DNA of 18,185 nt from an uncultured Eubacteriales bacterium (GTDB taxonomy: Bacteria; Bacillota; Clostridia; Christensenellales; Pumilibacteraceae): assembly GCA_900553005.1 (NCBI GenBank), contig USBU01000006.1, positions 1 through 18,185 on the forward strand, written 5' to 3'. The notes under the pieces are model-generated. The model was not told the origin of the DNA. It searched no databases and saw nothing but the letters and a program-made list of their open reading frames with translations. Positions 9,201 to 17,300 of this stretch are shown one piece after another (the first letter of the stretch is position 1; each line of letters starts with the position of its first letter). Position numbers and translations under genes: made by a program.

Positions 9201-10284
9201 CTGCTACGTAGATAAAATGCAGGGCGTTTGGAACGGTGAAAACGGAATGACGCTCGAATTCAACGGCCTCGGCATTTATAATATAGAAATGACCTTCAGC
9301 GGCGGCACCTGGCGCGCCGTGGGCGAAGTTACGGTAACGGAGGGAGAAGAAAGCTCCGTAGTCCGTTACGATTACGACCGTCTCAATCAACAGGCCTCGT
9401 TTACCTATAAAGACAAGAGTTATACGGCTGCGTTCAGTGACGACGGAATCACCGTATCGGAAAACGGCGGCGCCGCGGTAGCTTTCCGCGCGCCCGACGA
9501 ATTCAGCGCTTTCTCTTACGTCGGAAACGGCGTTCGTCTGACGTTTAACGGAAAGAGCAACGTAGGCCTTGGCAAAGCTACGGTCAGCGCTGACGGCACG
9601 GAAAAGGTTTACGATTACATCGTATCGGACGGAGTCGCTACGCTTAAGGAAGACGGACAAATTGTCTATACCGCTTCCGCAGATCAGGACACCAAGCTGT
9701 TAAAGCTGGCTCCGGTAACCGGCGACGCGGTTAATCTCGGCATTTACAATCTTATTTGCGGCAGAACTTATATAGGCGTCGGCGGCGTTTCGCTTTCCGT
9801 AAACGAGTACTTTACTCTTGACGGTACGGCCGGCGGAGCGCTGAACGGCGAGGCTATAGATTTCGTTTATATCGACGAAAAGACGGCCGGAATTTATCTG
9901 GACGGATACCTTTATTATATTGCCATGTCGATTGATGAAAATAACGTCGCGCTTTACGATTCTTACGGTCAGCTGGCTACGGTTCTGTGCGTAGCGGACG
10001 GTTTGCAGGGTACTTATACCTCGGCTGACGGGGATACCGTTACGCTTGACGGCAGAAGCCTTAACGCGGCGTATTACGCTTACGCAACCATGATTATCGA
10101 CGGCGAGGAGTACGTTTACGTGTACCGCGCCGAGGAATCTGGCGAAACGGCAATTTATCTGCTGGATCGCAGCGGCAGCACCGACGAGCTTATCAAGGTT
10201 TATACGATTTATACGGAGGAGGAGGCCGGCGCAGTAGCTTACGTTTCCTCCGACGATAAAACTATTTGGCTGAAAGCCGAGTAG
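6214..10284 (+). CDS. Giant modular surface lipoprotein 1 (InlB repeat, GLUG beta-helix, C-terminal module array)
   Basis: This 1356-residue protein is likely lipid-anchored on the outer face of the membrane. A signal peptide (1-23) ends in lipobox LTAC with C24. Residues 31-95 form one InlB/Listeria-Bacteroides-type repeat, with core FAFGGWF (65-71) and closing TLKAHW (90-95). Residues 196-300 lead into a beta-helix (GVFDGAGYTVSDFTV at 255-269), then five GG-I/T-x-G rungs (308-460). WSDGDWDFRDGKPVV (536-550) is a usual closing segment of such domains. From about 648 to the end there are roughly eight divergent modules of 70-105 residues with a 'GEW ... F-D-G-x-G' core, for example at 750, 827, 898 and 1003. 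The start has GGAGA (6202-6206) seven bases before ATG, the spacer being all T. A G9 run lies at codons 164-166. No enzymatic motif was found; adhesion or ligand binding is an inference. Confidence 0.85.
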   Translation: MKKLITFLLSAVLLLSAGVMLTACTPDPEEYTVTYIYDNGQDNLVTTVEAGKTAVRPKDPVKEGFAFGGWFVDGSDTEYSFDAAVNADLTLKAHWTQDGGSVTPAEARLTFREYDYVQYVFDGDMPRRAPVGSTVRFKLKESPYYVGTPIVKAGDTELTADNNGGGYYSFEVTGDTLITVTGYKRDNTPIPGLGSAASPYVISTASQLKTFTDAVNDPENTKYNSAYVKLGADIALNGFTLEPIGNALNTAHFEGVFDGAGYTVSDFTVYSETGLIGFFGYLVQGEIKNLHLEEADIDVELLTEQNYFIGGIAAYNMGGDVFGCSFDGKFTVDFSYADPAVYLGGITGFNQGYSTDYSGSVSYCSVNADIDSVGAEALFAVGGIAGATVGTAQSAPVYINNCVYNGNITGNNILAGGIVGYLREYSSVANTFTSGSVNAYSALYMAAAGGIVGIADNETAVTDSYTVAESFADGSGDEAFESGDIVGAAYRDGISGVDSRSCLLFNSYYSDNGKVTVDDVVYDLSKFEDVKTLLKWSDGDWDFRDGKPVVVCDNADDVSFNVTFDFLGEEITREGNDGQPLTQDKDTVTAGGYLPVYWVYNGNGMNNFTADSGNISYGYFLDRDCTQRIPAAMLLTRELTVYVGFADYSSIGGEYDAIIGLSEVRLEFDNNGKMTMYCDGMVSNHMYVYDNEKLLISNAYFANFMYQSTTGASLDADYYATFEGNSLIIYDNVYFPAGSEIFAYKQNDACGEWYNANNDIYTFRADGSGLIAYAAGTQSNFTYTVTGDDVALNIGGNTVNARLSADRRTMTVTGGGILAMDRFDEFLGEWESDYGSDIRLSFDGRGVVTFGEEEYAYTVNEGGTLSFEGYTAAFNSEGLLELTGDGKTIVMGRGGSFIGTWEETFYDYTMVLYGINKDGYGKGYDSNGVDFTYSATFEQDEAGDYYYLNLYYGTKLYGFGAFMQLKTADGYKPGEGVLAMGVFTSSAGMIVDDYNLCYVDKMQGVWNGENGMTLEFNGLGIYNIEMTFSGGTWRAVGEVTVTEGEESSVVRYDYDRLNQQASFTYKDKSYTAAFSDDGITVSENGGAAVAFRAPDEFSAFSYVGNGVRLTFNGKSNVGLGKATVSADGTEKVYDYIVSDGVATLKEDGQIVYTASADQDTKLLKLAPVTGDAVNLGIYNLICGRTYIGVGGVSLSVNEYFTLDGTAGGALNGEAIDFVYIDEKTAGIYLDGYLYYIAMSIDENNVALYDSYGQLATVLCVADGLQGTYTSADGDTVTLDGRSLNAAYYAYATMIIDGEEYVYVYRAEESGETAIYLLDRSGSTDELIKVYTIYTEEEAGAVAYVSSDDKTIWLKAE
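6703..6711 (+). repeat. In-frame G9 tract in lipoprotein 1 (candidate phase-variation switch)
   Basis: Nine G encode three consecutive GGG glycine codons (164-166). The gene otherwise mostly uses GGC and GGA. Adding one G leads to a stop after four more codons, a 170-residue product; removing one gives a stop after five more, 171 residues. Either product would keep the lipid anchor and InlB repeat and lose everything else. Long G-runs are known slippage sites in phase-variable surface genes of other bacteria. Confidence 0.6.
7126..7593 (+). repeat. GLUG-type beta-helix rungs in lipoprotein 1
   Basis: Five copies of a short G-G-I-x-G/A rung start at residues about 308, 342, 379, 414 and 447 (FIGGIAAY, YLGGITGF, VGGIAGA, AGGIVGY, AGGIVGI). 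Each is followed by a strand with a conserved C or T-x-S pattern. This matches the GLUG motif family found in bacterial surface proteins, which is expected to form a right-handed beta-helix. Confidence 0.7.
8155..10281 (+). repeat. C-terminal beta-module array of lipoprotein 1
   Basis: About eight degenerate units begin near residues 648, 747, 824, 896, 1000, 1096, 1180 and 1262. Typical openings are ACGEWYNANNDIYTFRADGSG (key residues G751, W753, F763, D766, G767), FLGEWESDYGSDIRLSFDGR and MQGVWNGENGMTLEFNGLG. The module looks like a small all-beta fold. The repeats are seen at protein level only; the DNA copies have diverged. Confidence 0.6.
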
Positions 10285-10306
10285 CATTTTATAAGGAGAT
10301 AGCATT

Positions 10307-13300
10307 ATGAAGAAAAAATTACTGGCTTTACTGTCTTTGGCGGCGGTGATCGCGCTGTGCTGCACGTTTGTCGCGTGCGCAGACAAGGCTGTCAGCTATA
10401 CCGTTACCTTCGTCAGCGAGGGGACGACGGTTGAAACTCAGACGGTCAAGGAGGGCGGCACAGTCATAGAGCCCAATGATCCTACGTTGGACGGATATGT
10501 TTTCGACGGCTGGTACAACGGCGACGCGAAATATGATTTTGCCTCGCCCGTAAACTCCGACCTTACGCTTACCGCAAAGTGGAGCGTGGCCGTGAATCCT
10601 GACGTCGTTTCCGGAGAGGGCACAAAGGAAAGCCCTTATATATTGGCGCATCCCAATCACCTGATGATTTTCTCGGAAAAGGTCAACGATCCCGAAACGG
10701 GCTGGGCGGATAAATATTTCAGGCTGGGAGCGGATATCGATATGGCCTCCGCAGTCGAGTACGTGCCTGCGGGCAAAACCTTTACGGACGAGAATGACAA
10801 TATCGTAAGCCGCGGCTTTTCGGGTGTGTTTGACGGAGCAGGTCATACTATATCCAATCTTAAGATAGAAAAGATTATAAAGTCGGGCGTGGCGTATGTC
10901 GGGCTTTTCGGCGAGACTTACATGGCCAATATCATGAATCTCAGTCTGGAAAATATCGACTATACCGCTGAGTCTTACACGGACGCCGATACCGTAGGCG
11001 TTTATTTCGGCGGCGTAGCGGGTTATGCCGGCAACACCAACTTTACCAAGGTTACGGTCAGCGGCGTGCTTAATACTTCCATGCAGCCTTCTAACTCGGC
11101 ATATGTGGGCGGAATTGCCGGCGGCTATAATGCTTCCGCGGACGGCGAGCACAGCTATATCACTTATATCGAAAACTGCTACGCTGATATTGAAACCGTA
11201 ATAGACGAGGAGGGCTCGCTCGAAAGCGCGGCGGTCGGCGGAATCGTCGGTTATGTGATAAATTACAGCAGCACCGTTGCCGTCATCAACAGCAGATCCG
11301 ACGGCAGAATTTACGGCGGTCAGTTTACCGGCGGAATCGCGGGCAGCGTCAGCAATTACGTTTCCATAATCAACTGCGTCTCCGGCGCGGAAGTCACCGC
11401 TACCTCAAAAGAGGTTTCATATGCGGGCGGCATAGTGGGAAGCATGACCGGCGACAGCGTGATTATGGACAGCTTTTCAACCGGAAAGATCAAAGCGCCT
11501 AAGGCGGAAAGCAACACTTATATCAGTTATGCCGGCGGCATAGTCGGATATTGCTCTTCCGACGATTATTATCTTTATTACGAAGCGGGCGGCGCGGTGG
11601 TAAACTGTTATTACAGCGGTACCGTAACCTGCCTCGGCGGTCGCAAGAGCGAGCTTGGAGTTTCCAAGTCTGCCGACGAAATCACCGATACGTTTTTGAA
11701 GGAAACGCTTAAATGGCAGCCGGAGAGCTGGATTGCCGAAGGCGCGGACTCCCGTCCTTCCGATAAGCTGATCAGCGAGGTTAAAACGGATTTTGCCGTT
11801 ACGCTCATGAGTAAAGACGTTGTTTACGACACGCTTGACAAAGCGTTTACCGACGCGCTCGGATATGCCTTTGTAGGCGAGCCGGAAACTCCCGCAAACA
11901 GCGCTCCGGACGTGTTCTGGAACTGGGAGCTGGCCGAAAACGTCAATTACAGATTCTATATCCCGGTAGTTAAGGATATGACGCTTACAGCGCGCTGGCA
12001 GGATGTTTCCGATATTGCCGATACCTATTATTGCTCGGCCATAGAGGGGTACAGCGTCACGCAGGAGGGCTCCGGTACGCTGGCGCTGAACGCCGACGGC
12101 ACTTTGCAGTGGATTACCTCCAACGTAATGACGGGCACCTATAAATACGACGGACAGCATATAATCATGAATCTTCACAGCTTCTCGATCGGAGACGTAA
12201 GCGGTGATCTCGTGGACGGCCGGGCGACTTTCTCGATCGAGTACGGCATGAGCTATATCGTTGATTATACTTTTGAGCCGTATGCGCCGGACATTTACGG
12301 CGAATATATTTCTTCCGCAGGCGACCTGCTTACCTTCAGCGGCAAAAAGTCCGTTTCCTTTGAAAGCTCTTCCGTTGCCGGCGGAGCGTATATTACCGGC
12401 GACTATGCGGTTACGGGCAGCAGCATTGCGCTCAGTGGAGATAAGCTGGCCAATTACTTCTCCGACATGTCGGTAACGATAAACGGCAACGGCACGCTTA
12501 CCGTCAGCCTTACCGGAAAGGACGGCGGATATTCGTTGGACGGCGTTACGTTTACCAAGCTGGACAGCGTTGATTATTCCGACGAGGCCTTTATAGACAG
12601 CTATAATATCGCTTACGTCACCGCCGGTACTTACGGCGATCCCAATATGAACAGATATACGATGATATTCGGCGAGACCGGAGTATTTACATACCGTTCG
12701 CAGTACAGCGATATTCTCGGCCGTTATTATTGGTTTGAAGACGGCAGCATAATCAAAGTCGTGTTTGACGGTTATGCAAGCACGTTTACTTATGACGCTG
12801 AAAGAAACATTATACACGGAATTCTCAACCGCGGCAGCTCAAGCAACAGATATATCGTTGCAACTCCCGCGACCGAGGGCGCGCAGATCGGTTACGTAAT
12901 CGGAGACAGTCAGACCAACGTGGTTTATATTACCGACGTCAGCCGTTACCTTGTCAAGGACAATGTACTTGTTGATGACGCCGAGATAACCGGAACCTTT
13001 GCCGACGGCTCGCGCGTCACGGTAGAGGGCAGCGATTATTACGTCAAGGTTTACAACGAGCGCATCGAGGGCTACGAGCTTATCGCTATCGGAGAGGAAG
13101 AGGGCGTCTATACTTTGGACGGTAAAACGGTCAAAATAGACGGCATCGGCAACGTTACCGGCGATGTAGCGGGAACCTATTCGGTTTACGGCGATACGGT
13201 GGTTATATACTGCGACGACGATACGTTTATCGGCTTTGATTATAAGGCGGCCTCTTCGTCCGGTTATGTAATTACCGCTCTTCAGCCCGATAAATATCAG

Positions 13301-14173
13301 GGCGTTTGGTATCAGGATTATGAGAAGACCGTCGACGGACAAACGACACTTATAAAAAATTATTACAAGCTGCTTATCGACGGCTTCGGCCATACTAACT
13401 TTATGTATCTGAAATATCCCGAAGAGGGCGTTTATGGGTTTAACTGGACTGAAAACTGGGGACCGTGCACTCCCAACTCTACGGGCGTAAGCGTTCAGTT
13501 CAACGAATATCAGACCGCCGACCTTGTGTTCTATTACGATAATAACCTTGTTTACAGCAAAAACTTCGGATATCAGAATGAGACGAAAATCTTTGTCAAA
13601 AAGGGTTATACGGGCGCTACCGAAATTCCCAAAATCGATCCTTCGCTTAAAGGTGCGTACTCCGGAGTGGTCGGCAACGATACGGTAAAAATAAATCTGC
13701 GCGCGGACGGCACGGGCACGTATGCGGGCAAACCGTTTACCGGCATCTACGACGGGATCGATACGATTTTCTTTGAACTGGACGGCACGGAGTATAAAAT
13801 CAAGATCGGCGCAAATAAAGCGCTGACTCTTGTCATCGGCGACGACAGTATCGCGCTTACCCGCGACGGCGAAATCACCGAGATGATTCCCGAAGCCATT
13901 GCCGGCACCTGGTCTGGTGAATTTGAGGGTATGGGAGTCGCGTCCGGTGAAATCAGAACGGTTGTAATTACGACCAACGGCATGGACTGCTTTTATAACA
14001 ACGAGGCTTTGACCGAAGTGGCCTACGATTACGAAACCAATACGATTACGGCAAAGTGCGGCGGGCTCAACGTCACAATGGTCTGGAGAGAGGAAGACAA
14101 CACAATCAGCTTTACCGCTGTGGACGACGAACAGCGCATGTGGATTGCCACTCTTTCAAAGGTAGAAGCGTAA
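10307..14173 (+). CDS. Giant modular surface lipoprotein 2 (InlB repeat, GLUG beta-helix, C-terminal module array)
   Basis: This 1288-residue protein has the same plan as lipoprotein 1. Its signal peptide ends in FVAC with C24; F at -3 departs from the usual L/V/I. Residues 31-93 are an InlB-type repeat (YVFDGWY at 64-70, TLTAKW at 87-92). GVFDGAGHTISNLKI (173-187) opens a beta-helix with six GG-I/V-x-G rungs (233-435). Residues 495-564 look like a second, degenerate InlB-type repeat ending TLTARW (559-564). About seven C-terminal modules follow from 569, for example YGEYISSAGDLLTFSG (664-679), YQGVWYQDYEK (997-1007) with LLIDGFG (1022-1028), and IAGTWSGEFEGMG (1198-1210). It starts 22 bp after the lipoprotein 1 stop with AAGGAG (10293-10298), so the two form an operon. 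It has no G-run like its neighbours. Function unknown; paralogy to gene 1 is clear from architecture. Confidence 0.85.
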   Translation: MKKKLLALLSLAAVIALCCTFVACADKAVSYTVTFVSEGTTVETQTVKEGGTVIEPNDPTLDGYVFDGWYNGDAKYDFASPVNSDLTLTAKWSVAVNPDVVSGEGTKESPYILAHPNHLMIFSEKVNDPETGWADKYFRLGADIDMASAVEYVPAGKTFTDENDNIVSRGFSGVFDGAGHTISNLKIEKIIKSGVAYVGLFGETYMANIMNLSLENIDYTAESYTDADTVGVYFGGVAGYAGNTNFTKVTVSGVLNTSMQPSNSAYVGGIAGGYNASADGEHSYITYIENCYADIETVIDEEGSLESAAVGGIVGYVINYSSTVAVINSRSDGRIYGGQFTGGIAGSVSNYVSIINCVSGAEVTATSKEVSYAGGIVGSMTGDSVIMDSFSTGKIKAPKAESNTYISYAGGIVGYCSSDDYYLYYEAGGAVVNCYYSGTVTCLGGRKSELGVSKSADEITDTFLKETLKWQPESWIAEGADSRPSDKLISEVKTDFAVTLMSKDVVYDTLDKAFTDALGYAFVGEPETPANSAPDVFWNWELAENVNYRFYIPVVKDMTLTARWQDVSDIADTYYCSAIEGYSVTQEGSGTLALNADGTLQWITSNVMTGTYKYDGQHIIMNLHSFSIGDVSGDLVDGRATFSIEYGMSYIVDYTFEPYAPDIYGEYISSAGDLLTFSGKKSVSFESSSVAGGAYITGDYAVTGSSIALSGDKLANYFSDMSVTINGNGTLTVSLTGKDGGYSLDGVTFTKLDSVDYSDEAFIDSYNIAYVTAGTYGDPNMNRYTMIFGETGVFTYRSQYSDILGRYYWFEDGSIIKVVFDGYASTFTYDAERNIIHGILNRGSSSNRYIVATPATEGAQIGYVIGDSQTNVVYITDVSRYLVKDNVLVDDAEITGTFADGSRVTVEGSDYYVKVYNERIEGYELIAIGEEEGVYTLDGKTVKIDGIGNVTGDVAGTYSVYGDTVVIYCDDDTFIGFDYKAASSSGYVITALQPDKYQGVWYQDYEKTVDGQTTLIKNYYKLLIDGFGHTNFMYLKYPEEGVYGFNWTENWGPCTPNSTGVSVQFNEYQTADLVFYYDNNLVYSKNFGYQNETKIFVKKGYTGATEIPKIDPSLKGAYSGVVGNDTVKINLRADGTGTYAGKPFTGIYDGIDTIFFELDGTEYKIKIGANKALTLVIGDDSIALTRDGEITEMIPEAIAGTWSGEFEGMGVASGEIRTVVITTNGMDCFYNNEALTEVAYDYETNTITAKCGGLNVTMVWREEDNTISFTAVDDEQRMWIATLSKVEA
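11000..11611 (+). repeat. GLUG-type beta-helix rungs in lipoprotein 2
   Basis: Six rungs start near residues 233, 265, 308, 339, 371 and 407 (FGGVAGY, VGGIAGG, VGGIVGY, TGGIAGS, AGGIVGS, AGGIVGY). Strands between them end in N-C-Y or D-S-F turns. The array is one rung longer than in lipoprotein 1 and uses the same type of linker into it (VNDPE then LGADI). Confidence 0.72.
12011..14170 (+). repeat. C-terminal beta-module array of lipoprotein 2
   Basis: About seven degenerate units begin near residues 569, 661, 763, 885, 997, 1114 and 1196. The last two are the clearest: LKGAYSGVVGNDTVKINLRA (1114-1133) leading to DGTGTY, and AIAGTWSGEFEGMG. The boundaries of the middle units (763-990) are uncertain. 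Confidence 0.55.
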
Positions 14174-14198
14174 TTACGCATAAACAGGTTTGTTTGCC

Positions 14199-14291
14199 TG
14201 CCGGCGCGGAATGATAAATTTCAACCGCGCCGTCGGCATATTCCGTATTTCAAGGTATATACCCTTTCGCAACATCGGATTTAAGCCGATG
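14199..14291 (+). promoter_or_regulatory. Structured gap between lipoproteins 2 and 3
   Basis: This 161-bp gap (14174-14334) holds three dyads. TGCCGGCGCGG (14199-14209) pairs with 14225-14238 as 6 plus 5 G/C-rich pairs with a three-base bulge. GGTATATACC (14254-14263) is a perfect palindrome. CATCGG (14273-14278) pairs with CCGATG (14286-14291) around 7 bases. None is followed by a T-run, so a plain terminator is not supported. They may modulate read-through into, or start transcription of, lipoprotein 3. No convincing promoter pair was found. Confidence 0.4.
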
Positions 14292-14334
14292 CCGCAATGA
14301 CGGATATATAAAATTTTTATAAAGGAGAAAAAAC

Positions 14335-17300
14335 ATGAAAAGAAGTAAGTTGATCGTGCTTGTCCTTGCTCTTGTAATGTCGTTTGCAATGTTTGCGGTC
14401 GCGTGCGACGATTCGCCTGCGACGCCTCCGGATCCAGGTCCGGGGCAGGACGTTGTTTATACGGTAACGTTCAAGGACGGGGATACTACTGTAAAAAGCG
14501 TCAACGTTAACGCAGGCTCGGCTCTTGCGGCAGCGGACATTCCGGCTGCACCCGCTACGGCCGAGGATAAGGCTTTCGACGGCTGGTTTGCAGGCGACGC
14601 GGAGGTTGCGGCGGGATATACGCCGACAGCGGACGTTACCGCCTCCGCAAAATATACTCAGCTTAAAAAGGTTGAATTTAAAATCGACGGCAATACCGTA
14701 AAAACCGTTTACGTCCGTCCGGGCGCTAAGCTTGCCGACGAGCAGCTGCCCGAGGAGGTCGATAAGCCCGCTTACTCGTTTGCCGGCTGGTATGTCGGAG
14801 ACGAGCTGTTCGATACCGACGAAGATACCGTCGAGTCCGACGTCGTGCTCGAGGCCGATTACGTCAGGATCGCGTACATAGTTAAGTTTGTAAACGGAGA
14901 CGACGAGGTTTCCGTCAAGTATATCGACTTGGGACAGGACGCCAAGCTTTCCGCGGCCGATATCCCTTCGGCTCCTGCGGCCGGCCAGGGCGAAATTTTC
15001 CTCGGCTGGTACAGCGGCTCCGTTAAGGCCGAAGTCAACGCGGCGATAAGCGCCGATACGGTATTCGAGGCGGCTTTCGTGTCCGAGGCCAGCTATGACG
15101 GCGTCTGGTATAACGATGAGATATGCCTTATGGCCGTTCTCGATTATGAGGACGGAATAAACGCCGTAAACGTAATGGGTAAAACCAATAAGGAGTTTAC
15201 TTATGACGCGGCTAACGGCTCATGCAGCTATTCGGAAGGAGCGCTCAGCAGCAAAAAGACCTATAAGCTTACCGCCGTCGGCGACGTATTGCTTATCGAT
15301 TTTACCGAATATGACGATGTGGAAGAGAATTTTGTGACCACGACTTACGCGCTTACTAAAGGCGCTCCGGTCGATTATGCGGGCAAATATGTCAAGGATG
15401 GCGTCAACAGCGATTATATGACGGTTACGGACGGCGGAGTAATACCGTATTTTAAGTCGTCCAACATATTCTACGCGCGGCTGTATGCCGACGGCGACGC
15501 CTATAAGCTTGCCTATAAGAGTTATGATTATTCGGATCTGACGGTTGCCGACGCGGAAATCGACGACAAGGGCAATATTGTCGTTACCGGCGGAACGGGA
15601 GTTACCAACAGCTATAAGGGTATGTTTGTCAAGGACGTGACGGCTGTTTCTTCTTATAATTACGACAGCTCTTACTATCTTTACGATTATACGCTTACCA
15701 GCGGAGAGCACCTGTATGTCTATAACGATAACTTCCAGTCCTTCAGCTACGCTACGGTCGAAGGCACGGTTGAGCTTGACGCCGTTCTGACCGTAACAGT
15801 CGGAGAGAAAGAATATATCGTAAAAATCGTCAGCTCCTATCAAATGGAATTTGCTTCCGACGAGCGCGGCGTCTATACCGGAATGGTTGAGGAAGCGGAG
15901 ACTACATTATTTCTCGACGGCTTCGGCACTGCGACTGCCGGCGGCGACGAAGGAAGTTCTATGGACTATTACATGATAGGCAATACGGCCGTATTTGCCG
16001 ACGGCGACGGCGGCGCTGTGACCGTAGATAAGGACGCAAAGACTTTTGAGCTGGTTGAAGCCGACGGAAAAAAAGCTGAGTTTTCCGAATTTGACGGAAG
16101 CGTTAAACTGAAATTGGACGGTTACGGCGGCGTGGTGGAAACCAATTATTCCTACCGCTATATCGGGACTTATGAATTCGGCGCCGACGGCAGCACCGTT
16201 ACGATTGCGGGCACCGACGGTTCAGACGGAGTTTACAACGTGCTCGAGGGCGGCAAGGTGCTGGAAACCGAGGACGGAGACACCGTCTTTATAGACGATT
16301 CCTATACCGTACAGTCGGGTATTCAGGCCTTTGTCGGAGACAACGACGGCTGGTGGCAGAAGGAGGACGACGCGTCCGTTTACGTAGCGATCGATACCGA
16401 AAAGGGCAAAATCACCTATAACGGAGAGGTCAAGGACTACGAGGCTAACTGGAACGGCACCAAGCTTGAGTTCAACATTTATATGGGTTCGCCCAGTTAT
16501 AAGACTGTTTACTATACCGTTACCGTTGTTGACGGCAAGCTGAATATTTCTTACGTTGATTCGGATGAAAACCCCGTAACCGAGACTTATGTCTCTGCTC
16601 CTCAGCCTGTTATCGAGAAAAACGCTTTCGACGGCGTATGGACCGGTAACGATATGAATTTCTGGTTTGACGGTTACAACACTGTTGTGGTTGATGCGAC
16701 CAAGGCGACCTATACCGTTGCGGCGGACGTTGCAAGTTTTTCCGTAAACGGCTTGGATTTCACCGCGGTCTTTAAGGGCGACAATCTTACGATTACCTGG
16801 GACGACGGAGAATCTACCGGCGACTATGAAGCTGCTCCGGCTGTGCTGGACGCGTTTGCAGGCAAATGGAATCCGCCGGCGGAAGAATATTATCAATATA
16901 TTCTTACCTTCTCCGGCGCCGGCGTAGTACGCGTATATCGTGAGACGGCTTATTCTACAACCGACGTTTACGTTAAATATACAGTCAGCGACGGAAAAGC
17001 TACCTTCTCTGCCGATTACAATGATTGGACGTGTACGATGGGCGTCGACAACACCATGGAGGTAGTCGCGCTCGATTCCGACGGCTACGGAGTTTTCGGC
17101 GACGGTACTTTTACCAAAGAAACGGAAGTAACGGAGTCTGACGCTATTGCGGGTACTTATACGTATGACGATTGGAGTCTTGCGTTCGACGGCTTCGGTC
17201 AGGTGACCGTAACGCGGGGGGGGGACGAGGAAACCGTTAGTTATTCCCTCAGCGGCAAAACCGCCGAATTTACCGCGCTTACCTGCGATTTTGAGTGCAT

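Noticed and set aside
11477..12817. Long minus-strand open frame of 446 codons inside lipoprotein 2
   Set aside because: It is antisense to a well-supported gene and has no ribosome site or recognisable domain. Similar antisense frames occur under the other lipoproteins, as expected from shared codon bias.
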